In this document: positions 48,040 to 56,977 of the stretch, piece by piece | Layout: each line of letters opens with the position of its first letter | Numbering within the stretch: the first letter of the stretch is position 1 | Assembly (NCBI GenBank): GCA_964650465.1 | Contig: CAZYTA010000011.1 | Location: 1 to 64,000 of the forward strand | Length of the DNA stretch: 64,000 bases | DNA from: RGIG6353 sp964650465 | GTDB taxonomy: Bacteria > Bacillota > Clostridia > Oscillospirales > SIG627 | Direction of reading: 5' to 3' | Notes under the pieces: generated by a model | The model's database searches: none | The model's input: the letters and a program-made list of their open reading frames with translations, nothing else | Told to the model about the DNA's origin: nothing | Translations under genes and position numbers: made by a program

Positions 48040-50022
48040 TTAATCGTGCATTCTGAAATCAAGCTTTTTGGGAAGCGGATACTTCCTGTCAGCCTCCGCT
48101 ATCAAACTTGTGTCATCGGGATTGAATTCAGTACCTTTTTCCTCGGCATAAAGTCTGCGATACAGCTTAAACCATATTTGGGAAACAGATACCTCGCCTT
48201 CCTTTATATCGTTCATTACGAAGTCAGAATTAATAATATCGGTAGCTTCAATAAGTCTGCCGAGATTTATATATGCGATTGCTTTATATAAACGCAACCT
48301 TCCGATATATTTAAGCTTATCGCTTAACGTTTCGTATATTTCAAGCCACAATTCGTCGTTTCCGTCTCCTGTAAGCTGAGATGCAACCTCACAGCAAAGT
48401 GTGGGACAGTCCTTTTTCATTTCAAATGCATCTAAGATATATTTTCGTGCAAGGTCACTGTTTTTGTATTCATTCTTATATAACATGGAAAGATTTCTGA
48501 GCGCCCACGGTGAAGAACACATTTTCACCGATTCTTCCCAGGCCTTAAGGGAACCTTCAATGTCTCCCAATGCATATCTTATTACACCGATATGCAAAAG
48601 ACTGTACCAGCTTTGCTTCGGCAAGCCCTCCAGCTTGTTCAACAAATATCTGTCTGCCACATAGGAAACAGGTTCTTTATCAACATCGGGTACGGGAAAA
48701 GTATTATCGGTTATAAGAGATACCCATTCAGCTGTTTCTACGTTTGCAATATAAGGGAATTTGCAGACATCACTGATGCTTTCTCCTCTTATCATTTCCT
48801 CTACTGCGCCCCATGCAGAGCCTGCATACACTATTTTTGAATCAGCTGTATTTTTTTGTAAAGGGAAGGTAAGCGTATCGGGATTACCTACGTGCTCCGT
48901 AATATAATCTTCAATTTTTTCTACCGCTTCAAAATAATCCCCGTGAGCTGTTTTTGCAGCTATGTCAAGAGAAGAATATGTTTCTGTCCACTCCCAAACC
49001 TCGTTGCCCTTCATAGGGATGTGCTCGAGCTGTGTGTTGGCAAGTCCTGCCTGTATTTCAATGTATGCGGAGCCTTCCTCAGAAAGCCATTCATTCCAGT
49101 TTCTTCCGCCCTGTCCCATTCCCCATACAAACAGCTTTCTGCTTATAAGCTCCTTAGTGGAGCAGTGCAAAAGTCCTTTGCCTTCTTCGTTTGCGGTGGC
49201 TATCCACTTGTGACAGTTCTTGGGTATTTTATAGAAAAAGTCTCTTGAAGACGGAATGTTTCCGGGGTAGGATACATCAATTCCTTCGTTTAACGGAATG
49301 GTAGCTTTGTCAAGAATGTAGTGGTCTTCGTTATAAAAGCTCAAAAAAGATTCATCTGTAGGTACTATTACACGAGTGCCTCTTGTTTCGGGAACAGCAA
49401 TGTTTGACCACCAATACATATACTTTTCCTTATTCTCTTTGTTTTCGATTTTGTTTTTTATATAAAGAACAGAAGAGCTTTTCGGAAGGTATGCGCTGAT
49501 GCTGTAAACAACACCTCTTATGCGCTCGAATTCATACAGACGCAACACTTCTTCGCCGTCGCATTCGTCAACTGCACACCACAGCGGAGAGCAGGTGAGA
49601 GGATTATGTCCCTTTATGCCTACATTGAATTCTACACCGCCGCTGAACCATGCATTTCTCAATCCAAGATTTCCCGGCTGAAAAACAGGATTTACATACA
49701 GAAGCTCTCTTTCGTTCTTTTTGTCATAAAGAGACCAAAGTCTGCCGCCGAATTCAGGGAGAAAAACCGCTTTTAAATAATCGTTTTCCACAATTGCCGC
49801 CTTGAAAATACGATCCTTTTTGTCACGGTCATATCCGTCTTGAATTTTATAAGGAAGCATTGTGGATATCATACCTTTACCGATGTATCTTTTTTCATCC
49901 TCAAGGATTTTATCGGTCATTATATACCCTGCGTGTATATAACTTATGTTTTTTATGTCCGGCATAGGATTGAGATTTCCCATTGCTGCACCCGGCATAA
50001 CATAATCTTCGAATTTTACCAT
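48040..50022 (-). CDS. DUF5107 and TPR domain protein
   Basis: 660 residues, no signal peptide. The N-terminal ~320 residues are a beta-supersandwich of the aldose-epimerase-like DUF5107 type: VFLPEFGGRLWSLYDKKNER, FSGGVEFNVGIKGHNPLTCS, and IQAGLANTQLEHIPM. The C-terminal half has helical TPR-like repeats (IGVIRYALGDIEGSLKAWEE, then SPWALRNLSMLYKNE). DUF5107 proteins accompany glycosidases and may bind or process carbohydrate; no activity is assigned. AAAGGGGTGAT precedes the ATG. It is the first gene of a two-gene operon with the DUF6067-like enzyme. Confidence 0.75.
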   Translation of the reverse strand: MVKFEDYVMPGAAMGNLNPMPDIKNISYIHAGYIMTDKILEDEKRYIGKGMISTMLPYKIQDGYDRDKKDRIFKAAIVENDYLKAVFLPEFGGRLWSLYDKKNERELLYVNPVFQPGNLGLRNAWFSGGVEFNVGIKGHNPLTCSPLWCAVDECDGEEVLRLYEFERIRGVVYSISAYLPKSSSVLYIKNKIENKENKEKYMYWWSNIAVPETRGTRVIVPTDESFLSFYNEDHYILDKATIPLNEGIDVSYPGNIPSSRDFFYKIPKNCHKWIATANEEGKGLLHCSTKELISRKLFVWGMGQGGRNWNEWLSEEGSAYIEIQAGLANTQLEHIPMKGNEVWEWTETYSSLDIAAKTAHGDYFEAVEKIEDYITEHVGNPDTLTFPLQKNTADSKIVYAGSAWGAVEEMIRGESISDVCKFPYIANVETAEWVSLITDNTFPVPDVDKEPVSYVADRYLLNKLEGLPKQSWYSLLHIGVIRYALGDIEGSLKAWEESVKMCSSPWALRNLSMLYKNEYKNSDLARKYILDAFEMKKDCPTLCCEVASQLTGDGNDELWLEIYETLSDKLKYIGRLRLYKAIAYINLGRLIEATDIINSDFVMNDIKEGEVSVSQIWFKLYRRLYAEEKGTEFNPDDTSLIAEADRKYPLPKKLDFRMHD

Positions 50023-50057
50023 TTATATCACCCCTTTACAATTTAATTTTACTACTT

Positions 50058-50086
50058 AATATAGGTATATTCAATGTGTAAATCAA
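50058..50086 (-). promoter_or_regulatory. Promoter of the DUF5107-glycosidase operon
   Basis: Minus strand TTGATT (50086-50081), 17 bases, TATATT (50063-50058). Confidence 0.55.
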
Positions 50087-50138
50087 CTTATGTTTTGTAT
50101 AAAACAATTTTAAATTTTTGTAAAAGTATTTGTATATG

Positions 50139-50167
50139 TTGATTTTTACTTTGTTTTGTTGTACAAT
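50139..50167 (+). promoter_or_regulatory. Promoter of the divergent AraC-type gene
   Basis: TTGATT (50139-50144), 17 bases, TACAAT (50162-50167), 20 bases before the ATG. Confidence 0.6.
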
Positions 50168-50187
50168 AGTATTAACGGGGTGATGCT

Positions 50188-50943
50188 ATGGATAATATCC
50201 TTATACTTGACATATCCGATATACAAATAATTGCACATAAAACAGAGGATACAGACTTCCGCTTTTTTAACCCGCAAAGACCCTATGACGGTCTTATAAT
50301 GATAACATCGGGAAACGGATATGCTATAGACGGAAATGGGAAAAAATATGCTGTAACAGTCGGAGATATAATAATAGCGAACAAGGATGACAGATATTCA
50401 ATAGAGCTTGATGCCCCTTGTTCATATGTTACAAGCGGTTTTTCTCTTAATACAGACAAAAGTCTTTTACCGTTTATTTACAAAAGCACCGAGACTCAAA
50501 GTAAAAGACTTAAGGATGTATGTAAGATATGGCAATCCAGGTCACGCTACTCGTATGCCTTTTGCCGTATAGGACTGCTGCAGCTTTATATGGATATAGT
50601 TCAAAGTACAAGTATTCTGGAAACGGAAAACAGCTTTATAGATAAGGCGATATCTTACATACACAAGAATTTCAAAACCAATTTTTCGGGTGCTGATATT
50701 GCCGCATATTGTTCGGTCTCTCTATCTCATTTGCGATCACAATTTTTAAGGCAGACAGGAAAAACAGTTTTAGAATACCGCAACTCGTTACGCATTTCGG
50801 CTGCTAAGGAAATGCTTGAAAGTAAATACTATTCTGTAGCTGAAATAGCAGCTGAGCTGGGATACTGTGATGTATATCATTTTTCAAAATCCTTTTCAAG
50901 CAGTGTGGGCTGTGCACCTTCCAGATGGAAGAAGGAACAATAA
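50188..50943 (+). CDS. AraC-family transcriptional regulator
   Basis: 251 residues. The N-terminal ~110 residues form an AraC-binding cupin-like domain (PYDGLIMITSGNGYAIDGNG, then GDIIIANKDDRYSIEL). The C-terminal domain has two HTH units (NFSGADIAAYCSVSLSHLRS, then YSVAEIAAELGYCDVYHFSK, ending in SSVGCAPSRWKK). It is divergent from the DUF5107 operon with a 165-base gap containing promoters for both, so it is the likely local activator. GGGGTGATGCT precedes the ATG. Confidence 0.88.
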   Translation: MDNILILDISDIQIIAHKTEDTDFRFFNPQRPYDGLIMITSGNGYAIDGNGKKYAVTVGDIIIANKDDRYSIELDAPCSYVTSGFSLNTDKSLLPFIYKSTETQSKRLKDVCKIWQSRSRYSYAFCRIGLLQLYMDIVQSTSILETENSFIDKAISYIHKNFKTNFSGADIAAYCSVSLSHLRSQFLRQTGKTVLEYRNSLRISAAKEMLESKYYSVAEIAAELGYCDVYHFSKSFSSSVGCAPSRWKKEQ

Positions 50944-50983
50944 AAGCGGCGTTTTTTCGTGCCATTTCCCAATAAATAAACTA

Positions 50984-51026
50984 ATGGGCTGTTTAAAAAC
51001 TCCACAAGAGTTTTTAAACAGCCCAT
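50984..51026. terminator. Bidirectional GGGCTGT-family terminator
   Basis: 19-bp perfect arms (50984-51002 and 51008-51026) with a CACAA loop, between convergent genes. Its inner 17 bases match the hairpin near eda except for one base. Confidence 0.8.
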
Positions 51027-51051
51027 TTTGCATAAATAAAGAATTTAAAAT

Positions 51052-52863
51052 TCAGTATACTCTTACCTCAAATACTTTTACTGCGCTGTCACCGTTTGTT
51101 GAAGCTATGTTAATCTGTACAGTATCACAAAGAACAGAGTCGAAGGGAATGCGTACAAGACGTTTGTAGTTGTCATTGATTTCTTTGCTTGCCACGGGCT
51201 TGCCGTCAAGAAGCAATATAACCTCGAAATTTTTTACAAGCTCCTTGGGAATTCCGATTGTCTGCTGGTTCTGTCTTGTAGAGGAAAGTGTTATTTTCTT
51301 TTCTGTACAAAAATCCGAGTCGAAGGTTATCTGCACAGTTGATACTGCTGACTTTCCCTTCAGCTTCAGCTTTAACCATTGAGGAATTCCTGTTTCTGAG
51401 CACCACTGATTACTCTTATCTCCGATATTTCTTGTGATACCGTTGATAACATTTTTCGCTTCATGACCTGTTTTTTCGCTTGATGCGGATACCTCTGCCG
51501 TCAATGCCATGTCTTTTTTGTCTGTATTGGTAAGCTCGGGAAGGTAGCAATCGTCCTTTATAAGCGTCTGTTGGAGAAGCCGAATGTCAATTTCTCTGAT
51601 ATTTTTGCAACCGTTTTTTATAAGCAGGGCGGCGGCTGTGCCTATTGCCTGACCGCCTACAGCACATGTGCCCATTACTCGTGAGCTTGACATGGCAAGC
51701 TTACTTGCACCCATACATCTTCCTCCGACAAAAAGGTTTTTCATATCCTTTACACAATATGAGCGGTAAGGAATATCATAAGAGCCTTCAATATCAAAGG
51801 CAAAGGAAGGCATTTTATCAAATGCGAACAGTCCTGTGTGGTTGTCAATTGCCCATCCTCCATAGGCAACCTTGTCGTTGAAGCGGCGGTTTTCAAGGAT
51901 ATCATTTTCGTTGAGCATATAGTCACATTCTATTCGGCGGCTTTCTCTTACTCCGGGCAGCATTCCCACCCATGTGAGCTCGTAATTATCAGCCCCGTGG
52001 TCGCCCTCGTTCTTTATATGATTCCATATGCCGTAGATAGCCTTTACAAGCTGATCACGGATATCCTCGTATTCCTCAATTATGTTTTCCTTTTCTCCCT
52101 GTATCTCTATCCACCAATATCCGTAGTCGGGGCAATATCCGCTGAACATTACATCAAAGCCTGTGTCCTTTGCCTTGTCAAGAAGCTCCTGCGGAGGCTT
52201 TGCGCAATGCTTTCTGAATTTCAGCTGTTCTTCGGTAAAATGCATAACATCCACAGGCGGAATGAATTTCACAGGGTGTCCTCTGTCCGCTGCTTTGAAC
52301 AGCAGAGTGTTTCCCATTCTGTCATTGTTTGCCTTGTCGGGTGCATGCGGCTCATTAAATTCTTCTTTACCCTCGCTTCCCGTTCTGAAAGATGCATTGA
52401 CAAAAGCACAGAGTGTTCCGTTTCCGGTACAGTCGGCAAAAAAATCCGCCGAAAGGCTGAAACGCTTTTCTGTTGTCATCTGGTAACACTCTATTTCTTT
52501 AACCGTTCCATTGTCACAGGTTGCCCCGAACATGGTTGTGTTAAGATAGAGTGTTATGTTTTCCTCTTTTTTTATCGCCTCAAAGAGTACTGCATCCCAT
52601 ATGGAAAAATTATAGCTGTCATTTACTCGTTTGTTTGACAGCATAAGCTCATGTACTATACCGCCTTCGGTCAATTCGGGCTTTTTCATATTGGCATTTG
52701 CACCGCAGATATGCATGCGTATTTCACTGCTTGCATTGCCTCCGAGAACGGGACGGTCATGAACAAGAGCGGTTTTTGCTCCGTTTCGAGCGGCTGCAAT
52801 GGCGGCACATATGCCTGTCATTCCTCCGCCTGCGATTATGACATCATAGTTTAATTTTGTCAT
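51052..52863 (-). CDS. FAD-dependent oxidoreductase with C-terminal discoidin-like domain
   Basis: 603 residues. The N-terminal FAD_oxidored domain has the dinucleotide loop VIIAGGGMTGICAAIAAARN and LGGNASSEIRMHICG, the hallmark of this group, plus DCTGNGTLCAFVNASF and MKNLFVGGRCMGASKLAMSS. From about residue 465 an F5/8 type C (discoidin/CBM32-like) domain follows: EVSASSEKTGHEAKNVINGI, then QWCSETGIPQWLKLKLKG. Joining a cytoplasmic redox enzyme to a carbohydrate-binding-type fold is unusual, and no signal peptide is seen. The substrate is unknown, though relatives occur in polysaccharide-utilisation loci. AAGGAG precedes the ATG. Confidence 0.8.
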   Translation of the reverse strand: MTKLNYDVIIAGGGMTGICAAIAAARNGAKTALVHDRPVLGGNASSEIRMHICGANANMKKPELTEGGIVHELMLSNKRVNDSYNFSIWDAVLFEAIKKEENITLYLNTTMFGATCDNGTVKEIECYQMTTEKRFSLSADFFADCTGNGTLCAFVNASFRTGSEGKEEFNEPHAPDKANNDRMGNTLLFKAADRGHPVKFIPPVDVMHFTEEQLKFRKHCAKPPQELLDKAKDTGFDVMFSGYCPDYGYWWIEIQGEKENIIEEYEDIRDQLVKAIYGIWNHIKNEGDHGADNYELTWVGMLPGVRESRRIECDYMLNENDILENRRFNDKVAYGGWAIDNHTGLFAFDKMPSFAFDIEGSYDIPYRSYCVKDMKNLFVGGRCMGASKLAMSSSRVMGTCAVGGQAIGTAAALLIKNGCKNIREIDIRLLQQTLIKDDCYLPELTNTDKKDMALTAEVSASSEKTGHEAKNVINGITRNIGDKSNQWCSETGIPQWLKLKLKGKSAVSTVQITFDSDFCTEKKITLSSTRQNQQTIGIPKELVKNFEVILLLDGKPVASKEINDNYKRLVRIPFDSVLCDTVQINIASTNGDSAVKVFEVRVY

Positions 52864-52896
52864 GAACTTCTCCTTGTTTGTTTGATTAACGTGTCT

Positions 52897-52925
52897 ATTT
52901 TAGCATGTTGAATTACTTTTGTAAA
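52897..52925 (-). promoter_or_regulatory. Promoter of the FAD oxidoreductase gene
   Basis: Minus strand TTTACA (52925-52920), 17 bases, TAAAAT (52902-52897). Confidence 0.55.
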
Positions 52926-53005
52926 GAGCAATCTGTAAATACATATAATTTGTCATAGAAAATATTTATACACATAAAATGTACAAAAACCAAGGAGTGA
53001 ATTTT

Positions 53006-54205
53006 ATGAGAAAAATATTATCATTGTTTTTGTTACTTGCGTTGCTGATGTCATTTTGCGCCTCGGCAGATTTATTTGAGGATGAAATACCTGTTTTTTC
53101 AGCCGACGATTATCTTATTGAGTCTTTTGATTCAACAGATGTTTTTGCTCTTGAAAATACTGTTGCCGGAGCAATTCTTATGGAGGCAGACAGTGGTCAG
53201 ATACTGTTTGAGCAAAATCCCGACGAAAAGCTTCCGATTGCATCAGTTACGAAAATTATGACACTTCTCCTTGCGCTTGAAGCTATTGATGAAGGAGTAA
53301 TAAGTCTTACCGATACTGTCACAGTCAGCGAATATGCCGCTTCAATGGGAGGAAGTCAGGCTTTTATGGAGGCAGGGGAACAGATGTCAGTGAATGACAT
53401 GCTCAAAGCGATTGCTGTTTCCAGCTGTAACGATGCGGCTGTAGCAATGGCAGAGCATCTTGCAGGGAGTGAGAGTGCCTTTGTTGAAAAAATGAATTTG
53501 CGTGCCGCAGAGCTTGGAATGACATCAACGGAGTTTGTGAACTGTACGGGTCTTGACGATGATGAAATGCATTATTCATCTGCAAGAGACGTGGCAATTA
53601 TGTCAAGAGAGCTAATAAAGCACCCTGCGGTTTTTGATTATACGACCATATGGATGGATTCCATCCGTGACGGTAAATTCGGACTTGCAAATACTAATAA
53701 GCTTATACGCTTTTATACAGGTGCAAACGGCTTGAAAACAGGCTCTACCTCAAAAGCCCGTTATTGTTTGAGTGCAACTGTATTGCGTGACGGTATGCAG
53801 CTTATTGCGGTTGTATTGGGCTCTCCCACAAGTGCAGAGCGTTTTTCTGCCGCCAAGGCTTTGCTTGATTACGGCTTTGCCAATTACTCGGTATACCGAC
53901 CTGAGTCAGGCACCGTTTACAGTGTTAAGGTATGGGGAGGCAAGGAGGACCGTATCAAATGCAAAACGTCATCTGAAGTACTGCTTCTCAAAAAAGGTGA
54001 ACAGAACAAAATAGAAGAGGTCACCGAATTGCCTGATTCTCTGGATGCACCGATAAAAAAAGGCGATATTGTCGGCAAGATTAAATATGTAATCGGTGAT
54101 ACAGTAGTGTCTGAAAATGATATAAAAGCTACGGAAAACGTAGATAAGGCAACTGTTTTTGATAGGTTTCTTGACATTTTATCACGTGTTTTTTGCTCAA
54201 AATAA
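53006..54205 (+). CDS. D-alanyl-D-alanine carboxypeptidase (peptidase S11, DacF/DacB-like)
   Basis: 399 residues. Signal peptide MRKILSLFLLLALLMSFCA. The penicillin-binding catalytic motifs are SVTK (nucleophile serine in LPIASVTKIMTLLLALEA), SCN (AVSSCNDAAVAMAEHLAG) and KTGST (GANGLKTGSTSKARYC). The ~100-residue C-terminal beta domain (PBP5_C) follows, ending with FLDILSRVF, which may be a membrane-associating amphipathic helix. These enzymes trim the terminal D-Ala of peptidoglycan stem peptides; DacB and DacF act in spore cortex formation. ATG 53006 has AAGGAGTGA upstream. The sporulation branch is possible but not proven. Confidence 0.9.
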   Translation: MRKILSLFLLLALLMSFCASADLFEDEIPVFSADDYLIESFDSTDVFALENTVAGAILMEADSGQILFEQNPDEKLPIASVTKIMTLLLALEAIDEGVISLTDTVTVSEYAASMGGSQAFMEAGEQMSVNDMLKAIAVSSCNDAAVAMAEHLAGSESAFVEKMNLRAAELGMTSTEFVNCTGLDDDEMHYSSARDVAIMSRELIKHPAVFDYTTIWMDSIRDGKFGLANTNKLIRFYTGANGLKTGSTSKARYCLSATVLRDGMQLIAVVLGSPTSAERFSAAKALLDYGFANYSVYRPESGTVYSVKVWGGKEDRIKCKTSSEVLLLKKGEQNKIEEVTELPDSLDAPIKKGDIVGKIKYVIGDTVVSENDIKATENVDKATVFDRFLDILSRVFCSK

Positions 54206-54212
54206 ATAGTAC

Positions 54213-54241
54213 TTGCAAAATTCGGAAATATATGCTATAAT
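54213..54241 (+). promoter_or_regulatory. Promoter of the PfkB-type kinase gene
   Basis: TTGCAA (54213-54218), 17 bases, TATAAT (54236-54241). Confidence 0.7.
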
Positions 54242-54294
54242 ACTCTAAAATTTTATTAATTTTTGCATACGTTAAAAAGAGAGGATAATTTCTT

Positions 54295-55308
54295 GTGAAT
54301 AAAGGTATAGCAGTAGTAGGCAATCTTTTGGTTGACCACGTAAAAATGATTGACAGCTATCCGTCACCGGGAATGCTGACAAATATAAGGTCGGTATCAC
54401 GGGCGGTTGACGGATGTGCTTGCAATACAGGCGCGGCTCTTGCTAAAATTGACCCCGAAATGAATGTGGTTGTTATCGGTAAGCTTGGTAACGATGCTGA
54501 CGGTGATTACATAAAGGGGGTTCTTTCCGAGCTTGGTGTTGATATTGAAGGTGTTATAACAGTTGATGACAAGCCCACATCTTTCTCCGATGTTATGTTA
54601 GATATGTCCACCAACGAGAGAACATTTTTTCGGGCAAAAGGTGCAAATTCTGATTTTTCAATTGATGATATTGATTTTGATAAGCTTGATGTAGATATCT
54701 TCCACATAGGTTGTGCTCTTCTTCTTGATAAATTTGACGAGCCGGACGAAGAATACGGCACAGTTATGGCAAGAGCGCTTGACCGTGTTTCAAAGAGGGG
54801 CATCAAGACTTCCGTTGATGTTGTAAGTGAGGTAGGAGAGCATTTCAACAAAGTTGTAACACCTTGTCTTAAGTATTGCGATTATCTCATTTTCAACGAA
54901 GTAGAAGCATCGCACGTTACAGGCATTCCTGTTAGAGACGAAAACGGCAAGATTTCACAAAGCGGAATAAAGCAGGTAATTAACGAGCTCTTTGAAAAGG
55001 GTGTCCGTGAGGTGGTATGTATCCATGCTCCCGAGGGAGGCTGGTATTCAAGAAAGGGAGAGGGCGTATATTTCCAGCCTTCACTCAATCTTACAAAGGA
55101 TATGATAAAGGGCAGAGCAGGAGCAGGCAATGCATTCTGTGCAGGTATGCTCTATTCGCTTTACCGCGAGTTCGACCCTGAATATTCTATCAGAGTAGCA
55201 GGCGCCGCAGCGGGATGTAACCTTACCGAAGCCAATTCCATCGACGGACTAAGACCTTTTGACAAAATGATGGAATTTGAAAGCGAAATAGGCTACGAAG
55301 CAGATTGA
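54295..55308 (+). CDS. PfkB-family carbohydrate kinase with altered catalytic motif
   Basis: 337 residues from GTG 54295 with GAGAGGA upstream. It has the ribokinase fold: VVGNLLVDHVKMIDSYPSPG, GCACNTGAALAKIDP, and KLGNDADGDYIKGVLSELGV. In PfkB enzymes the second signature is GAGD, whose Asp is the catalytic base. Here it reads GRAGAGNAFCAGMLYSL with Asn279 instead. Either the enzyme is impaired or the chemistry is rearranged. The protein is otherwise full length and shows no frameshift. It lies between a carboxypeptidase and a pseudouridine synthase gene, without a clear pathway context. Confidence 0.82.
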   Translation: MNKGIAVVGNLLVDHVKMIDSYPSPGMLTNIRSVSRAVDGCACNTGAALAKIDPEMNVVVIGKLGNDADGDYIKGVLSELGVDIEGVITVDDKPTSFSDVMLDMSTNERTFFRAKGANSDFSIDDIDFDKLDVDIFHIGCALLLDKFDEPDEEYGTVMARALDRVSKRGIKTSVDVVSEVGEHFNKVVTPCLKYCDYLIFNEVEASHVTGIPVRDENGKISQSGIKQVINELFEKGVREVVCIHAPEGGWYSRKGEGVYFQPSLNLTKDMIKGRAGAGNAFCAGMLYSLYREFDPEYSIRVAGAAAGCNLTEANSIDGLRPFDKMMEFESEIGYEAD

Positions 55309-55312
55309 TAAC

Positions 55313-55335
55313 AAGGGAGTCCGACGGACTCCCTT
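55313..55335 (+). terminator. Short hairpin after the PfkB gene
   Basis: 10-bp perfect arms AAGGGAGTCC and GGACTCCCTT with a 3-base loop. A T run begins nine bases later. Confidence 0.55.
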
Positions 55336-55365
55336 TGATAATGTTTTTCTCAAAGGAGAAGTGCT

Positions 55366-55953
55366 ATGAAGATAATGTTCAGTGACGGAGATATAGCTGT
55401 TTGCATAAAGCCTGTCGGATATGATTCGGAGAAGCAGGTTCCTGTCTTGCTCAGTGAAAAATTGGGTGGTGATTTTTTCACGGTACACCGACTTGATAAA
55501 AATGTAGGCGGAGTAATGGTTTATGCACGAAGCTCAAAATCTGCCGCTAAACTGTCCTCTTCAATACAAAACGGTGAAATGATAAAGGAATACCTTGCCC
55601 TTGTCCACGGCTCACCCGACCCAAGCGGTACAATGGAGGATTTTCTGTTCAAAGACTCCTCGAAAAACAAAGTATTCGTTGTAAAGCGTGAAAGGAAGGG
55701 CGTAAAAAAAGCGAAGTTGGAATATGATGTGATAAGGGCAGGGGAGACATCTCTTGTTCATATCAGATTATTTACAGGCAGAAGCCACCAGATTAGAGTG
55801 CAGTTTGCCTCCCGTGGATTTCCTCTCCTCGGTGACCGTAAATACGGCGGACATGACGAATGCACAGCCCCTATGCTTTTTTCGTCAAAAATCACATTCC
55901 CTCATAAAGGCAAAATCCTTTCGTTTGAATCAAAGCCCGAATGGGCGGAATAA
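55366..55953 (+). CDS. RluA-family pseudouridine synthase, short form
   Basis: 195 residues, shorter than typical RluA/RluD enzymes (220-320) because the N-terminal S4 domain is absent. Catalytic motif I is FTVHRLDKNVGGVMVYA, with the Asp of HRLD as the nucleophile. The later motifs ALVHGSPDPSGTMEDFLFKD, VHIRLFTGRSHQIRVQFAS and GFPLLGDRKYGG are intact. It isomerises uridine in rRNA or tRNA; the target site cannot be read from sequence. AAAGGAG precedes the ATG by 7 bases. Confidence 0.9.
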   Translation: MKIMFSDGDIAVCIKPVGYDSEKQVPVLLSEKLGGDFFTVHRLDKNVGGVMVYARSSKSAAKLSSSIQNGEMIKEYLALVHGSPDPSGTMEDFLFKDSSKNKVFVVKRERKGVKKAKLEYDVIRAGETSLVHIRLFTGRSHQIRVQFASRGFPLLGDRKYGGHDECTAPMLFSSKITFPHKGKILSFESKPEWAE

Positions 55954-55985
55954 AATGTATCTAAGCAGTTCAGCAAAAAAGAATA

Positions 55986-56017
55986 AATACCGTCGGAAAA
56001 TAATTTCCGACGGTATT
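55986..56017. terminator. Bidirectional terminator between the pseudouridine synthase and aldolase genes
   Basis: 14-bp perfect arms (AATACCGTCGGAAA and complement) with a 4-base loop, T-rich after on the + strand. Confidence 0.85.
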
Positions 56018-56046
56018 GTCTTTTAGTATCTATGTAATGTAGACTA

Positions 56047-56964
56047 TTACTTATTAATCGTTTTCATAACTTCCTTGACGATTGCATCAATGTCAAGGTT
56101 TTCTGCCTTAGTGTATTTTTCATATTCCTTGCTTTGAGGTGTTGAGAAGAAGCCTATGAATTTAAAGGCATCCTCTTTCATTGCCGCTGTTGCGCACAGT
56201 TCGATATCGTGATAGAGCATTTCTTTTTCAAGCTTTGAAACCGCAGCTCCTCCTGCCTTTGCCATATAGGTATAACAGTTTATCTTTCTGATACCAAGCT
56301 TAATGGATTTGAGATAATCTGCGGGATTGACACCGCTACCGCCATGCATTACAAGGGGAACAGGTACAAGCTCGCCTATCCTTTTGAGTCTGTCAAAATC
56401 AAGCTTAGGAGCTTTGGTGTACAATCCGTGAGCTGTGCCGAAAGCACATGCCAGAGCATCAATACCTGTTTTTGTTGCAAAACCCTTGGCATCATCAGGG
56501 TCAGTATAAATGCTTTCTCCGCCTGCTCCGCCGCCCTCACGTGCGCCCATCGAGCCGATTTCTGCCTCTACCGATGCTCCGTATTTCCTTGCGAGTTCTA
56601 CAATTATAGATGTATTTGCATAGTTTAAATCCTTTTCAAGCTCCGAACCGTCATACATTACAGATGTAAATCCGTGGTCAAGTGCTCTTTTTACGTATGC
56701 CATATCCGTTCCGTGGTCCAGATGCACACATACGGGCACAGAAGCCTTGTCTGCCATTAAAAGCATAATTGGTGCAATTTCATCAAGACTTGCTACCTTC
56801 ATTTCCTCGTGTACCTGAGCGTGCATAATAATAACAGGCATCTTTTGTTCCTCAGCCGCACCGATAACCGCTCTCATACTTGCAAGATTAGGTGTATTGA
56901 ATGAGCCTATGGCACATTTTTTTGCTTCGGCTACTTTTAAAACTTCTTTGAGACTTACTAACAT
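56047..56964 (-). CDS. Class II (zinc) fructose/tagatose-bisphosphate-type aldolase
   Basis: 305 residues. Metal-dependent aldolase pattern: VPVCVHLDHGTDMAYVKRAL (DHG zinc and proton-transfer residues), FTSVMYDGSELE, VEAEIGSMGAREGG, ACAFGTAHGLY, and VPLVMHGGSGVNP. Length and motifs place it with GatY/KbaY/FbaA. It is the third gene of an operon after an isomerase and an FGGY kinase, so it probably splits a ketose-1-phosphate or ketose bisphosphate made from that sugar rather than serving glycolysis. GGGAGG precedes the ATG. The substrate is inferred only. Confidence 0.9.
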   Translation of the reverse strand: MLVSLKEVLKVAEAKKCAIGSFNTPNLASMRAVIGAAEEQKMPVIIMHAQVHEEMKVASLDEIAPIMLLMADKASVPVCVHLDHGTDMAYVKRALDHGFTSVMYDGSELEKDLNYANTSIIVELARKYGASVEAEIGSMGAREGGGAGGESIYTDPDDAKGFATKTGIDALACAFGTAHGLYTKAPKLDFDRLKRIGELVPVPLVMHGGSGVNPADYLKSIKLGIRKINCYTYMAKAGGAAVSKLEKEMLYHDIELCATAAMKEDAFKFIGFFSTPQSKEYEKYTKAENLDIDAIVKEVMKTINK

Positions 56965-56977
56965 GATTTCCTCCCGA

